From: Pectobacterium betavasculorum
GTDB lineage: Bacteria; Pseudomonadota; Gammaproteobacteria; Enterobacterales; Enterobacteriaceae
Direction of reading: 5' to 3'
Length of the DNA stretch: 64,000 nt
NCBI RefSeq assembly: GCF_000749845.1
Contig: NZ_JQHM01000016.1
Location: 1 to 64,000 of the forward strand
In this document: positions 28,194 to 38,520 of the stretch, in pieces
How positions within the stretch are numbered: position 1 is the stretch's first letter
Layout: each line of letters opens with the position of its first letter
Program-made: the position numbers and the translations under genes
The notes under the pieces: generated by a model
The model's database searches: none
What the model saw: the letters and a program-made list of their open reading frames with translations, nothing else
What the model was told of the DNA's origin: nothing

Positions 28194-28223
28194 GAGAAAA
28201 GGTTGGCGCGTTTAACGCGCCAA
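28194..28223 (-). terminator. Terminator of the wec (ECA) operon
   Basis: On the minus strand TTGGCGCGTT pairs with AACGCGCCAA (28203-28223, near-perfect palindrome), followed by CCTTTTCTCG. It lies 10 bp past the wecG stop. Confidence 0.65.
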
Positions 28224-28233
28224 TTCAACGAGA

Positions 28234-28983
28234 CTACAAGCGACCGCTGTAATGATAGGCGACATATTTCAACAGCTTAAGCTGTCGAAAAATACGACTT
28301 GGCTGGGATAGCAGGCGATACAGCCATTCCAATCCTAAATTTTGCCACACAAGCGGAGCACGCTTCACATGCCCGGTAAAGACGTCATACGTCCCACCGA
28401 CGCCCATATACAAGGCATCAGGATAGTGGTGGCGACAATCGCGCATGAGGATTTCCTGCCGCGGCGATCCCATTGCGACGGTGACAATTTGTGCGCCGCT
28501 GGCACGGACTCTCTCAAACAACGCATCACGCTGTTCTGGCGTAAAATAGCCATCCTGACTGCCGACAATATTCACGTTCCACTGCGCCCGCAGCTTCGCT
28601 TCCGTTTGTGCCAGCACATCAGGTTTACCGCCCACGAGAAAAACCGGCGTTCCCGATTTACCAGCTCGTTGCATCAGTGCCTCCCAGAGATCAGCCCCTG
28701 CAATCCGCGTGACGTCAGCCTGCGGGTACTTACGCCGAATGGAACGCACAATACTGATGCCATCCGCATACTTATATTCTGCACGATCGAGCAGCGTACG
28801 CAGCGCCACATCTTTTTCCGCCGTTAGCACTTTCTCCGCGTTAATCGCGACGAGCGTACCCGTTTCAACCCGCTCTCCCGTAAACAGGTAATCAACAAAC
28901 TGCGCCATATTGCGAAAGCCGTGAATGGGCAAACCACGAATGGTATACAGAGGAATGGTCTCTGTGGTTTTTAACGCTGTCAT
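28234..28983 (-). CDS. wecG: WecG, UDP-ManNAcA transferase (ECA lipid II synthesis)
   Basis: A 249-residue GT26-family glycosyltransferase that adds N-acetyl-D-mannosaminuronic acid to GlcNAc-PP-undecaprenol on the cytoplasmic face of the inner membrane. Motifs include [11 protein letters not shown], the YADGISIV region and MGSPRQEIL, with a basic amphipathic C-terminal tail for membrane association. ATG 28983 makes an ATGA overlap with the wzyE stop and the family start; the 36-codon upstream extension lies in wzyE. It is the last gene of the ECA operon. Confidence 0.96.
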   Translation of the reverse strand: MTALKTTETIPLYTIRGLPIHGFRNMAQFVDYLFTGERVETGTLVAINAEKVLTAEKDVALRTLLDRAEYKYADGISIVRSIRRKYPQADVTRIAGADLWEALMQRAGKSGTPVFLVGGKPDVLAQTEAKLRAQWNVNIVGSQDGYFTPEQRDALFERVRASGAQIVTVAMGSPRQEILMRDCRHHYPDALYMGVGGTYDVFTGHVKRAPLVWQNLGLEWLYRLLSQPSRIFRQLKLLKYVAYHYSGRL

Positions 28984-30368
28984 ACCTGCTCCTTTATCAC
29001 AGGATCCACGGTGTTGGGTGTCGGCGCAATCGGCGTGGCTCGCATACACATAAGACGCTGTCGGATGAGTCCGGCACTTTCCAGCAGCCAATAGAGAAGT
29101 TTAGCAACCAGCAGACACAGACCAAATACCAGACAGAAAAACACCACACGAGAAACAAAAGAATCGACGCCTTCGCGCGTCAACACAATAATATTGAACA
29201 CCGCACCGAAGCAGAACGCCTGCAAAATAGCAGCCTTATAGCGATTACTGTCGTTCTTCCCTAACTCGTACACCCAGTCGAACCACTTGATAACCAGCCC
29301 TACCGCAATTGCGCCGAGCGGGATGAACAGCACGCCGCCCATCACTACCAGCGAGCCCAACAGCGTAGGGGATATCGCCAGCCCAGAATGGTTATTCAAC
29401 ACTTCCCAAGTGAAATAATTGGCACTGTTTAACACCAGATTCGGACGGTCCGGCCATAGCCAGGAGGGGATAAAGACGTAGAAATCACGAGCAATCGGTG
29501 CCAAACCCTGAAATTCAATCTTGTCATAGTTCTGCCACAGCAGCGCCAAATTCTCCCAGGGTGAGAAGGTGTCACGGGTTAAATAGAGGAAGGTATAAAA
29601 GGCGTAATCACCGCTGACGTCCAGCCCATAGCGCTTCAGCGCCAGCCAGAACATCCCGACAATCCCGAACGCACCCGCCGCAACCAGCATCCAGAGCGTA
29701 ATCCAACCGCGCACAATACCAATAAACAGAAACAGGGCGAAAGCAATGATCAGATTCGCGCGCGTACCGCCGACAATCACATAGGTCAGCATCCCAAATG
29801 CAACGGTACCGATAAGAAACATCAGCCACGCACGCTGCGTCTGGCGCAAGAAATACACCACCAGCATCGCCGGAATGAAGAAGTAGAAGAAGCGTTTCAA
29901 TGCCACGCCGGACACATCGCTAGAAAATATCTGGCTGTAAGAGCGCAGCTTAAACAGTAGGAAGCCATTGTTGAGGAAGAAAATGCCGACGGTAGCGACC
30001 GCAATCAACGCCAGCAGCAACCAGGTCAGATTAGCTTCAACCCGATTCACCGTCAGGAGTGGAGCACGCGACGTGGAGGTCTTCTGCCGTAGTCGCGTCT
30101 TATAGCTAACGTAATAGACAGCATAGAACGCGGTTGCGGACAGCATTGCCTGAAGCAGGTACTGAACGGGGACAACGTCAACGCCAAAACGAAATACCAG
30201 CACGCAGGTAAACGGAAAGCCAAAATAGAACGTTAATAAATAGAGTAAGGAAAACAGGACATTAAAATTGAAACGCACACGCCGAAACTCCATCCATGTC
30301 AGGCTCAGGATAAAGATAACTGAAATCAGGTAGACGACAAACAGCCCACCAAATTGCCCCAGCGTCAT
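28980..30368 (-). CDS. wzyE: WzyE, ECA polymerase
   Basis: A 462-residue polytopic inner-membrane protein with about 11-12 helices that polymerises ECA trisaccharide repeat units on the periplasmic side. It is highly similar to E. coli WzyE (450 residues) throughout, for example [15 protein letters not shown] and [15 protein letters not shown], with a longer Pro-rich C-terminal tail. ATG 30368 is in an ATGA overlap with wecF and gives the E. coli-like start ([14 protein letters not shown]). Confidence 0.96.
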   Translation of the reverse strand: MTLGQFGGLFVVYLISVIFILSLTWMEFRRVRFNFNVLFSLLYLLTFYFGFPFTCVLVFRFGVDVVPVQYLLQAMLSATAFYAVYYVSYKTRLRQKTSTSRAPLLTVNRVEANLTWLLLALIAVATVGIFFLNNGFLLFKLRSYSQIFSSDVSGVALKRFFYFFIPAMLVVYFLRQTQRAWLMFLIGTVAFGMLTYVIVGGTRANLIIAFALFLFIGIVRGWITLWMLVAAGAFGIVGMFWLALKRYGLDVSGDYAFYTFLYLTRDTFSPWENLALLWQNYDKIEFQGLAPIARDFYVFIPSWLWPDRPNLVLNSANYFTWEVLNNHSGLAISPTLLGSLVVMGGVLFIPLGAIAVGLVIKWFDWVYELGKNDSNRYKAAILQAFCFGAVFNIIVLTREGVDSFVSRVVFFCLVFGLCLLVAKLLYWLLESAGLIRQRLMCMRATPIAPTPNTVDPVIKEQV

Positions 30369-31450
30369 GTCGATTCTCCCGCAGCCAAGGTCAGCGCTTC
30401 CCGCCAACCTTGCAAATAGTTGGGATTGAAGAACGCGATCTGGTTTTTATCCACGGATGCTAATTGCCGCTGTGCCTCACGCACCAATGCTTCATCCAGT
30501 TCGTCTCCGTAAAACAGCACAGGGAGACCTTGCTCCGTTAAATCCTGCCAGAACGGATTTTGTCGACTGATTACGAACGGCACGCCAAACTGAATCAGCA
30601 GACATAGCGTCCCGATTCCCTGTTGGCGATCGAAAATAAAATAGCCCAAATCGCAGGTGCGCAGCATGTTGAGGTAGTCATCAAACGCCAGCTGGTCTTT
30701 CAGCAGTTGGAAATTTTTCACACCGAACAGCGCCAAACCGTCCTTTTCCACCTGAGAGATGTAGGACGCATTATTCGCGGGGTAGCCCATTGGCACAATA
30801 ACCCGCACATTGCTCCCGAACTGCGTGTGAATTGCCCGCAGCGCTTCCTGATGGCGGTTTGTGCGATCGCCAGAATTGCCGACCAGAATCGTCATCGGCC
30901 CAGCTAGTGGTTTATCCACCTTCATGCCCGTCAGCGCCGGATCCATCCGCGTTGGGAAGTACAGCAATGACGTCGGCACACGAGAAGCACGCTGCTGATA
31001 CCATGTCAGATCGCCACGCGTGGCAAACACGTGTCCGACACGCTTTTGCGCCATACGCCGCAGCAGATAAAACAGGCGATATTTCAGGCTGCTCGCTTCT
31101 TCATACAAATCCGCCCCCCAAACGTGCCAGTAAACCTGCTCAGATTTGATTTTCCCGCTCAGCAGCGCCAACCACAGCGTGGGATTAAACTGCCCATGCA
31201 GGAAAAAGCGCATCTTGCGGTTCGATTTTGCTCTGGCGATGACCGCCTCTGCCAGCGTTTTTTTATCCACGCAGGTCTCGATACGCAATGCAGGAAAATC
31301 GGCCGGCGAAATGCCGTCGTGAGAAGCCACGATGAAATGCCGAATCTGATGTTCGGGGAGTTCCGTCGCCAGTACGTCGTTAAAAAAACGTAAAACGGTC
31401 TGGTTATGATGCGGGATATCAGATCCCAATACATGAATCAGTGTCGTCAT
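30365..31450 (-). CDS. wecF: WecF, Fuc4NAc transferase (ECA lipid III synthesis)
   Basis: A 361-residue GT56-family glycosyltransferase that adds 4-acetamido-4,6-dideoxy-galactose (Fuc4NAc) from dTDP-Fuc4NAc to ECA lipid II. The N-terminus ([26 protein letters not shown]) and the central [15 protein letters not shown] segment are family-typical. It has ATGA overlaps with wzxE before it and wzyE after it. Confidence 0.95.
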   Translation of the reverse strand: MTTLIHVLGSDIPHHNQTVLRFFNDVLATELPEHQIRHFIVASHDGISPADFPALRIETCVDKKTLAEAVIARAKSNRKMRFFLHGQFNPTLWLALLSGKIKSEQVYWHVWGADLYEEASSLKYRLFYLLRRMAQKRVGHVFATRGDLTWYQQRASRVPTSLLYFPTRMDPALTGMKVDKPLAGPMTILVGNSGDRTNRHQEALRAIHTQFGSNVRVIVPMGYPANNASYISQVEKDGLALFGVKNFQLLKDQLAFDDYLNMLRTCDLGYFIFDRQQGIGTLCLLIQFGVPFVISRQNPFWQDLTEQGLPVLFYGDELDEALVREAQRQLASVDKNQIAFFNPNYLQGWREALTLAAGEST

Positions 31451-32697
31451 GCTCGCCTACGGTAAATAATGAATACGCAACAACAAAGCAAAAAATAGAC
31501 CAGGTAGGTTGCCATATAGGCCTGCGCCGCGCCTTGTGCGCCATAAAGCGGAATCAACCAGTGAGAAAAACCGGTTAACAGGAGAAACTGGCTGACTTCA
31601 GTGAGCAGATAAAAGCGCAGCGCCGCTTTCGCAATGACCAGGTAGCCAAAGACGTAAGCGCCCACTTTCATTACATCCCCTACCAACTGCCAAACGAAGA
31701 GATCTCTCATTGCCGTAAACTGGCTGGAGAACAGCAGCCAGATGGCAAAATCTCGCAGCAGCCACACGCAGAAGCTGACGCACGCCACAACAGGTAGCAC
31801 AAACTTCAGCGAGCGAACAATCTCCTGCGCCAGCGCAGCCTTGTCTGTCAGGCGCGAGAGCGTCGGCAACAGATAAACGGTAAAGGAGGCGGTAATAAAT
31901 TGCAGGTAAGCATCGGAAATACTGCTGACACCCTGCCAAATGCCCACTTCATCCCAGTTGTAATGCGCCGCCAGCAGGTTACGCATCATGATGTACGCAA
32001 CAGGCAGCGTCACCGCAGTCATCAACGCCATCAGCGTAAACTTACTCAACTGCCCGGCGATGGCACGATCCCACGCCGGTTTTAGCGACGTCAGCGACAG
32101 CGGAGTGCGTCGATATAGCATGATGCCTGCCGGAATCACCAGCAACGCCGGCACCAGCGCCAGCCCTGCCAGTGCGCCAACATAGCCACCCAACCGCAAG
32201 CAGAGCCAAAAGGCAGCCAGCCCGATCAGGCTACCGCCGATCACAGCCAGCGCATTGCCTATCGCATCCCGATAGCCTTTGAGGATTGCCAGAAACAGGT
32301 TGGCGTAGGCAATACCCATCTGGATAAACGCCAGCGCACGCACCACATCGCGATAGTCCTCATGCCCAAACAAGAGATTGGCGATAGGGGTTGCGGCCAC
32401 AAGAAAGAGTATTGCCAGAAGGGTGGAAAACCCCAGTACCAGCGTGGTGGACGTGCCTAGCAGCGGCCTCAGTCGGTCCGGCTGTTGCTGATACTCCGCA
32501 ACATATTTGGTGACGCCGTTGAAAATCCCCGCCCCGGCTAACACGCCTAACACCGTAATAAGTTGGCGGAAATTCCCCGCCATCCCTACACCGCTGGGGC
32601 CAAACGTGACCGCCAGCAGTTTGACGACAACCAGCCCCGCGCCAATTTTTATCAGCGTGGAGCCTGCCGTCCATATCGATGCTTTCGCCAACGACAT
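31447..32697 (-). CDS. wzxE: WzxE, ECA lipid III flippase
   Basis: A 416-residue MOP-superfamily (PST) flippase with about 12 transmembrane helices that moves undecaprenyl-PP-linked ECA trisaccharide across the inner membrane. It begins [29 protein letters not shown]. It starts one base after the wecE stop (TGA-C-ATG) and overlaps wecF by ATGA, an arrangement that keeps the operon translationally coupled. Confidence 0.95.
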   Translation of the reverse strand: MSLAKASIWTAGSTLIKIGAGLVVVKLLAVTFGPSGVGMAGNFRQLITVLGVLAGAGIFNGVTKYVAEYQQQPDRLRPLLGTSTTLVLGFSTLLAILFLVAATPIANLLFGHEDYRDVVRALAFIQMGIAYANLFLAILKGYRDAIGNALAVIGGSLIGLAAFWLCLRLGGYVGALAGLALVPALLVIPAGIMLYRRTPLSLTSLKPAWDRAIAGQLSKFTLMALMTAVTLPVAYIMMRNLLAAHYNWDEVGIWQGVSSISDAYLQFITASFTVYLLPTLSRLTDKAALAQEIVRSLKFVLPVVACVSFCVWLLRDFAIWLLFSSQFTAMRDLFVWQLVGDVMKVGAYVFGYLVIAKAALRFYLLTEVSQFLLLTGFSHWLIPLYGAQGAAQAYMATYLVYFLLCCCVFIIYRRRA

Positions 32698-32698
32698 G

Positions 32699-33829
32699 TC
32701 AGGAGAAGAAGCTCAGAATGGTATTAATGACGGTGCGCTGATTGACGTCCGAAAGATTATAGAACAGCGGTAAGCGCACCAGCCGTTCGCTTTCCTGCGT
32801 GGTGTAGCGATCTTCACCGGCGAAATGACCGAAGTTCAGGCCGGCCGGGCAGCTGTGCAGTGGGATATAATGAAAGACCGTCATGATCTCGGCTTCTTTC
32901 GTGTAATTGATAAACGCACTGCGATCATCCTGATCGCGAAGTTTAATATAAAACATGTGTGCGTTATGAATCCCATTGGCTGGGACGGTTGGCAGAGTAA
33001 TACGCCCGGCATCAGCCAACGATTTGAATGCGGCGTAGTAATTCTGCCACAGTTTCAGACGGCGCTCGTTAATAGGTCGCGCCGCTTCCAGCTGTGCCCA
33101 GAGATAGGCAGCCTGAATATCTGCCATCAGATAGCTTGAGCCGATGTCACGCCAGGTATATTTGTCCACCTGCCCACGGAAGAACTGGCTACGGTTGGTG
33201 CCTTTTTCACGGATGATTTCCGCTCGCTCTACCAGCCTGGCATCATTAATCAGCGTGGCTCCGCCCTCACCGCCCGAGGTGTAATTTTTGGTTTCATGAA
33301 AGCTGAAGCAGCCGATGTGACCGATAGATCCCAGTACGCGTCCTTTGTAGCTCGACATCACGCCCTGTGCCGCATCTTCCACGACATATAAATCGTATTT
33401 CTTCGCCAGTGCCATAATCGCGTCCATCTCGCAGGCGACGCCCGCGTAGTGAACCGGCACGATAATGCGTGTTTTTTCCGTAATTGCCGCTTCGATTTTC
33501 GTCTCGTCGATGTTCATGGTATCCGGGCGGATATCGACAAACACGATCTTCGCACCGCGCAGCACAAAGGCGTTGGCGGTGGAGACGAAGGTATAGCTCG
33601 GCATGATCACTTCATCGCCAGGCTTCACATCCAGTAGGATGGCGGCCATTTCCAGCGAAGCCGTGCAGGAAGGCGTAAGCAGGACTTTTTTACTACCGGA
33701 ATAATGCTCCAGCCACTGCTGACAGCGACGGGTAAACCCACCATCGCCGCACAATTTACCGCTGCTCATAGCAGCCTGCATATAATCCAGTTCTGTACCA
33801 ACAACTGGTGGCGCATTAAATGAAATCAT
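32699..33829 (-). CDS. wecE: WecE, dTDP-4-amino-4,6-dideoxygalactose transaminase
   Basis: A 376-residue PLP-dependent sugar aminotransferase of the DegT/DnrJ family that makes dTDP-Fuc4N from the 4-keto sugar. The PLP lysine is in FHETKNYTSGGEGG, the cofactor-binding VVEDAAQG is present, and the N-terminal ISFNAPPVVGTELDY is typical. ATG 33829 has SD AGGTGA; the upstream extension reads back into wecD and is rejected. Confidence 0.96.
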   Translation of the reverse strand: MISFNAPPVVGTELDYMQAAMSSGKLCGDGGFTRRCQQWLEHYSGSKKVLLTPSCTASLEMAAILLDVKPGDEVIMPSYTFVSTANAFVLRGAKIVFVDIRPDTMNIDETKIEAAITEKTRIIVPVHYAGVACEMDAIMALAKKYDLYVVEDAAQGVMSSYKGRVLGSIGHIGCFSFHETKNYTSGGEGGATLINDARLVERAEIIREKGTNRSQFFRGQVDKYTWRDIGSSYLMADIQAAYLWAQLEAARPINERRLKLWQNYYAAFKSLADAGRITLPTVPANGIHNAHMFYIKLRDQDDRSAFINYTKEAEIMTVFHYIPLHSCPAGLNFGHFAGEDRYTTQESERLVRLPLFYNLSDVNQRTVINTILSFFS

Positions 33830-33833
33830 GTGA

Positions 33834-34565
33834 TCACCTGTATAACCAATACGCCGTGCTCTCAATCGTGGCACCACGGCGAAGATAAAGACGAAGCGCC
33901 GCCACGTTGCTAACCTGTGTCGCGACCCGAAGACATATCAACTCTTGTTGTCGGCACCACGCTTCCGCCAGCACCATCAGCTGTGAACCAATACCGCGTA
34001 TCGTAACGCCCGGCCAAACGCCCAGTAGCCCGATACGGGCATCCGAACCATCTACTCTGCGAAGCGTTACCCACCCCAGTGGATGACCGGCAGCATCCTC
34101 CATCAGCAAACAGCAGTGGTCGAACGTACCGCGTACGGCATTTTCAATCCACTGAGCATAGAAGCGCCCGCTATCCTCCGGCTGATACCACGGAGTACGG
34201 AAACGGCTTAGCGTAAAAACACGTGATGCCGCGTCCCTCAGCGCAGGGATATCGTCAAGTGTGGCTTCACGCCAGCGCGGTAGCGTCGTCACAACGGTAG
34301 CCCGTTCCAGCGGCAAACTGAGATCGACCTCGCCTTCCACCAAGCGAAAACCGAGATCGGCCAGCGCGTCCACCAACACCACGTTGTTGGCCGCGATTTT
34401 GGCCTGCGTCAACGCAAATGCGCTCAACGCATCAGGCGTCAACACAGGTGCTGACGGCGAAAAGTTCAGCTTACCGCTACCAATCTGGAAGAATTCGCTC
34501 TCCCAGCCCAGCGGTTCAACCGTGGCGCGAATTTTTCCCTTTCCTATTGATATGGGATGGGACAT
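33834..34565 (-). CDS. wecD: WecD, dTDP-Fuc4N acetyltransferase
   Basis: A 243-residue GNAT acetyltransferase that completes dTDP-Fuc4NAc. The C-terminal part matches E. coli WecD closely: SGRFYAQWIENAVRGTFDH, then ARIGLL, RVATQVSNVAALRLYL and a terminal ESTAYWLYR. The acetyl-CoA loop is GVTIRGIGSQLM. The start is set at ATG 34565, seven bases past AAGGAG; an adjacent ATG 34568 and a further one at 34607 exist. It directly follows rffG with a 54-bp gap, in the place where E. coli has rffH. Confidence 0.93.
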   Translation of the reverse strand: MSHPISIGKGKIRATVEPLGWESEFFQIGSGKLNFSPSAPVLTPDALSAFALTQAKIAANNVVLVDALADLGFRLVEGEVDLSLPLERATVVTTLPRWREATLDDIPALRDAASRVFTLSRFRTPWYQPEDSGRFYAQWIENAVRGTFDHCCLLMEDAAGHPLGWVTLRRVDGSDARIGLLGVWPGVTIRGIGSQLMVLAEAWCRQQELICLRVATQVSNVAALRLYLRRGATIESTAYWLYR

Positions 34566-34619
34566 CATTTCGCTCCTTTCTTTCCCGCCATCTGGCTTTT
34601 CCGTCATCTAAGTGCAGAT

Positions 34620-35693
34620 TTAGTCGTTCAGCCCTAAACGCTCGCCGGTATAGGAACCGTCCTGCACGCTACGCCACCATTTTTCGTTATTCAGATACCA
34701 ACTGACGGTTTTTTTCATGCCCGTCTCAAACGTTTCTTCTGGACGCCAGCCCAGCTCACGTTCAATTTTCCCGGCATCGATCGCGTAACGCATGTCGTGG
34801 CCTGGGCGATCTTTCACATAGGTGATGAGATCGCGATAATGCGCTACGCCAGCAGGTTTATTCGGCGCCAGCTCTTCCAGCAGTGCGCAAATGGTCTGCA
34901 CCACTTCAATGTTTTTACGCTCGTTGTGACCGCCGATGTTGTACGTCTCGCCGATTTCACCCTCCGTCACCACCTTGTACAGCGCGCGAGCGTGGTCTTC
35001 GACAAACAACCAATCACGAATTTGTGCGCCATCACCGTAAACTGGCAACGGTTTGCCCGCGACCGCATTCAGGATCACTAGCGGGATCAGCTTCTCTGGA
35101 AAATGGTAAGGACCGTAGTTATTCGAGCAGTTAGTGATAACGGTCGGGAACCCGTAGGTGCGAAGCCAGGCGCGCACCAGGTGATCGCTGGATGCCTTGG
35201 ATGCGGAATAAGGGCTGCTTGGGGCATAAGGCGTGGTTTCTGTAAACAGATCGTCCGTGCCATGCAGGTCGCCAAAGACTTCATCGGTAGAAATATGGTG
35301 AAAACGGAAAGCGCTCTTGTCCGCATCAGCCAGGTTCTGCCAATAGTGGCGTGCCGCTTCCAGCATCGTATAGGTGCCGACAATATTGGTTTCAATAAAT
35401 GCCGCAGGGCCATCGATAGAACGGTCAACGTGGCTTTCCGCTGCCAAATGCATCACCAGCGCAGGTTGATAAGCGGTAAACACACGATCCAGTTCAGCAC
35501 GATCGCAAATATCCACCTGCTCGAACGCAAAACGTTCGCTATCAGCAACCGGTGCCAGCGAAGACAGGTTACCCGCATAAGTCAGTTTATCGACAACGAC
35601 GACGCTGTCCTGCGTTTCCGTCAGAATGTATCTGACCAATGCTGAACCAATAAACCCTGCTCCACCGGTAATTAAAATTCGTTTCAACGCCAT
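34620..35693 (-). CDS. rffG: RffG, dTDP-glucose 4,6-dehydratase
   Basis: A 357-residue short-chain dehydrogenase/reductase of the RmlB type, producing dTDP-4-keto-6-deoxyglucose for Fuc4NAc. The NAD-binding motif GGAGFIG is at residues 10-16, the catalytic pair is in STDEVFGD, and YxxxK is in [10 protein letters not shown]. It overlaps the wecC end by 10 bp. Unlike E. coli, no rffH (glucose-1-phosphate thymidylyltransferase) follows. Confidence 0.95.
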   Translation of the reverse strand: MALKRILITGGAGFIGSALVRYILTETQDSVVVVDKLTYAGNLSSLAPVADSERFAFEQVDICDRAELDRVFTAYQPALVMHLAAESHVDRSIDGPAAFIETNIVGTYTMLEAARHYWQNLADADKSAFRFHHISTDEVFGDLHGTDDLFTETTPYAPSSPYSASKASSDHLVRAWLRTYGFPTVITNCSNNYGPYHFPEKLIPLVILNAVAGKPLPVYGDGAQIRDWLFVEDHARALYKVVTEGEIGETYNIGGHNERKNIEVVQTICALLEELAPNKPAGVAHYRDLITYVKDRPGHDMRYAIDAGKIERELGWRPEETFETGMKKTVSWYLNNEKWWRSVQDGSYTGERLGLND

Positions 35694-36946
35694 ACTCCTT
35701 TGGTATCAATAACCCACTGTTGTTTAACATCATCCGAGTGGATCGCTTTAAACTGACGGTGATCGACAAGCATCACCAGCACATCGGCTTCTTTTAATGC
35801 GCTGCTGGTATCGACCAGTTTTACCTGCCCGGCCAACACGGACGGCAGGTGTTTGACATTCGGTTCGACGGCTAACGTCACCCCCGTATTCCACTGTGCA
35901 ATCATGGCCGTAATTCCCACGGCAGGGCTTTCGCGCAGATCGTCAATATCAGGCTTGAACGCCAACCCAAAGCAGGCCACTGTGACTTCGCTCGCGCGTT
36001 TATCCGTTTGCGCCAGATAATCCGCCACAGCTGCTTTGACCCGATCCACCACCCAGAGCGGTTTACCATCGTTCACCAGTCTGGCGGTATGAATCAACCG
36101 AGCCTGCTGCGGATTTTGTGCCACGATAAACCAGGGGTCGACCGCGATACAGTGTCCGCCTACACCGGGACCGGGTTGCAGGATATTGACGCGAGGATGG
36201 CGGTTTGCCAATCGGATAAGTTCCCATACGTTAATGTTTTGTTCAGTACAAATCAGCGAGAGCTCATTGGCAAAAGCGATATTGACGTCGCGGAAGCTGT
36301 TTTCCGTTAACTTACACATTTCGGCAGTTCGGGAATTAGTGACCACACACTCACCTTCCAGGAAAATGTTGTACAGTTCGCTGGCGCGGGCAGAACACTC
36401 GGGGGTCATCCCACCAATAACTCGGTCATTTTTAATCAGCTCAACCACGACCTGACCGGGCAGCACCCGTTCAGGGCAATAGGCAATATTGATATCCGCC
36501 GTTTCTCCAACCTGCTGCGGAAACGTCAAGTCCGCACGCGCCTCGGCTAGCCACTCGGCCATTTGCTCAGTCGCCCCCACCGGAGACGTCGACTCAAGGA
36601 TCACCAGATCGCCTTTCTTAAGCACAGGTGCGATAGACGCAGCAGCAGCCTGAACATAGGCCAGATCGGGTTCGTGCTCGCCTTTGAAAGGAGTGGGAAC
36701 CGCGATCAGGAAAGCATCGGCTGGCACAGGCTTCGTCATTGCCTGAAGGTAACCCTTTTCTACCGCAACCTTGACCAAGGTGTCCAAATCGGGCTCAACA
36801 ATATGGATTTCGCCGCGATTAATGGTCTCAACCGCCAGTTTGTTCACATCGACACCGATGACTTTTTTCTGACGCGACGCAAACGCCGCTGCGGTAGGTA
36901 AGCCGATGTAGCCTAAACCGATTACGGAAATGGTAGTAAAGCTCAT
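35684..36946 (-). CDS. wecC: WecC, UDP-N-acetyl-D-mannosamine dehydrogenase
   Basis: A 420-residue UDP-glucose/GDP-mannose dehydrogenase-family enzyme that oxidises UDP-ManNAc to UDP-ManNAcA for ECA. The Rossmann motif [14 protein letters not shown] is at the N-terminus, the catalytic cysteine is in [13 protein letters not shown], and the [17 protein letters not shown] motif follows. I chose ATG 36946 (SD AGGTGA), giving the family start [17 protein letters not shown]; the 55-codon extension to 37111 runs into the repeat-rich insert. Unusually, 382 bp separate it from wecB, where the E. coli genes are adjacent. Confidence 0.95.
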   Translation of the reverse strand: MSFTTISVIGLGYIGLPTAAAFASRQKKVIGVDVNKLAVETINRGEIHIVEPDLDTLVKVAVEKGYLQAMTKPVPADAFLIAVPTPFKGEHEPDLAYVQAAAASIAPVLKKGDLVILESTSPVGATEQMAEWLAEARADLTFPQQVGETADINIAYCPERVLPGQVVVELIKNDRVIGGMTPECSARASELYNIFLEGECVVTNSRTAEMCKLTENSFRDVNIAFANELSLICTEQNINVWELIRLANRHPRVNILQPGPGVGGHCIAVDPWFIVAQNPQQARLIHTARLVNDGKPLWVVDRVKAAVADYLAQTDKRASEVTVACFGLAFKPDIDDLRESPAVGITAMIAQWNTGVTLAVEPNVKHLPSVLAGQVKLVDTSSALKEADVLVMLVDHRQFKAIHSDDVKQQWVIDTKGVWR

Positions 36947-37346
36947 AGTGTCACCTGATATTTTTATGTCTGCCGCCGTAAGGCGACGTTCAACATGACG
37001 CCGAGTAATTTTCGAGCGCTGATGGATACATTGAGCGGTGATAATGGGTAGATCGTAAAGACGCTGTGAATACATCCCTGTACGCTCGGATTGCGCAGAT
37101 ATAAATCTCATCCCTGAGATTCACCCTTGCAGAGCCGTCGCAAGCGACGTTCAAAAGCGTTCCTGACGCTTTTGTCCATGGCGCAAACGCTTTACTCTTC
37201 TATCCCATTATCACCGTTTGCACTCTGTAAATCGGCTATTCTCAGCTCGAAAATACACTTAGCGATTTTTTATGTCGGGCTATCCCTGCCCGACACCCTT
37301 CGGGTCGCTGCAAAAGCAGCGCTAAAAATCATTCCCTATGATTTTT
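36947..37346 (-). repeat. Hairpin-rich inverted-repeat element between wecB and wecC
   Basis: A non-coding block inside the ECA operon. Long imperfect inverted-repeat arms lie at about 37005-37060 and 37190-37256, including an exact 13-bp match CGGTGATAATGGG (37036-37048) and its complement (37204-37216). At least seven small hairpins are packed in and beside them: 37071-37082, 37104-37121, 37136-37149, 37152-37174, 37274-37294, 37306-37321 and 37324-37346. On the transcribed (minus) strand five of these present GGA in the loop (AGGGA or CAGGA). The last one spans the wecB stop codon. No protein gene is visible. Confidence 0.7.
37071..37083 (-). promoter_or_regulatory. Candidate CsrA/RsmA-binding hairpin in the wec mRNA
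   Basis: In the sense of the wec transcript the sequence is GUACAGGGAUGUA. It matches the in-vitro-selected CsrA consensus RUACARGGAUGU at every position and can fold with the GGA in the loop. It lies about 125 nt upstream of the wecC start codon and is the strongest of several GGA-loop hairpins in this intergenic element. Confidence 0.5.
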
Positions 37347-38453
37347 TAAAGCATCAACAATGCGTTGACAGGCTTGACCATCGCCATAAGGATTGTGGGC
37401 ACGGCTCATTGCCTGATAGGCCTCTTCATCCGTCAACAGCATAGACACCGCATCAACAATGCTCGCCACTTCTGTGCCAACCAGTTTGACCGTACCCGCT
37501 TCTACCGCCTCCGGTCGCTCCGTCGTATCGCGCATCACCAAAACAGGGATTCCTAACGACGGTGCTTCTTCCTGAATGCCACCCGAATCGGTCAAAATCA
37601 TGTAAGAACGGTTCATCAAATACACGAAAGGCAGATAGTCCTGCGGCGCAATCAGCATCACATTATCAATGCCACTCAGGATACGGTTCACCGGCTCACT
37701 GACGTTAGGGTTCAAATGGACCGGGTAAACAATTTGTACTTCAGGGTGTCGAAGGGCGATGTCTGCCAACGCGCTACAAATGCGTTCAAAACCGCCGCCA
37801 AAGCTCTCGCGGCGGTGCCCAGTAACCAGAATCAGCTTCTTACTGCCATCCAAAAAAGCATATTTCTCATCGAGGCTACGTCGTAGCGAGGCATCTGCGA
37901 TGATTCGGTCACGAACCCAAAACAACGCATCAATCACCGTGTTTCCAGTCACAAAGATATGCCGATCGGACAAATGTTCACGCCGCAAATTTTGGCGGGA
38001 ATTCTCCGTCGGAGCAAAGTGGTACATCGCCAGATGTCCAGTCAGTTTGCGGTTAGCCTCTTCTGGCCAAGGCGAATACAGATTGCCTGTACGCAATCCC
38101 GCCTCTACGTGACCAACGGGGATTCGCTGATAAAAAGCCGCCAGGCTGGTTGCCAACGTTGTGGTGGTATCACCGTGTACCAATACCAAATCCGGTTTGA
38201 ACTCGGCCATGACGGGTTCGAGTCCCGATAAGATCCGGCAGGATATCTCACTGAGTCCCTGTCTCGGTCGCATAATATTCAGATCGTAATCCGGCGTAAT
38301 ATCGAACAAATGCAGCACCTGATCCAACATCTCCCGATGCTGGGCTGTTACGCAAATTCTCGATTCAAAGGCTCCATCCTGAGCCAGGGCATGAACCAGC
38401 GGTGCCATTTTAATGGCTTCCGGCCGGGTGCCGAAAACAGTCAACACTTTCAC
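37329..38453 (-). CDS. wecB: WecB, UDP-GlcNAc 2-epimerase
   Basis: A 374-residue non-hydrolysing UDP-N-acetylglucosamine 2-epimerase that makes UDP-ManNAc for ECA. Motifs: [55 protein letters not shown] and [14 protein letters not shown]. The last residues and the stop codon lie in the first hairpin of the downstream inverted-repeat element, so its extreme C-terminus may have been altered by that element. Confidence 0.97.
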   Translation of the reverse strand: MKVLTVFGTRPEAIKMAPLVHALAQDGAFESRICVTAQHREMLDQVLHLFDITPDYDLNIMRPRQGLSEISCRILSGLEPVMAEFKPDLVLVHGDTTTTLATSLAAFYQRIPVGHVEAGLRTGNLYSPWPEEANRKLTGHLAMYHFAPTENSRQNLRREHLSDRHIFVTGNTVIDALFWVRDRIIADASLRRSLDEKYAFLDGSKKLILVTGHRRESFGGGFERICSALADIALRHPEVQIVYPVHLNPNVSEPVNRILSGIDNVMLIAPQDYLPFVYLMNRSYMILTDSGGIQEEAPSLGIPVLVMRDTTERPEAVEAGTVKLVGTEVASIVDAVSMLLTDEEAYQAMSRAHNPYGDGQACQRIVDALKNHRE

Positions 38454-38520
38454 ATTGAATCTCTTTAATCAGGTTAGGCGTAGGCGCTCGCTCAGCATCA
38501 AGCGCAAATCAGCAAGCTGG

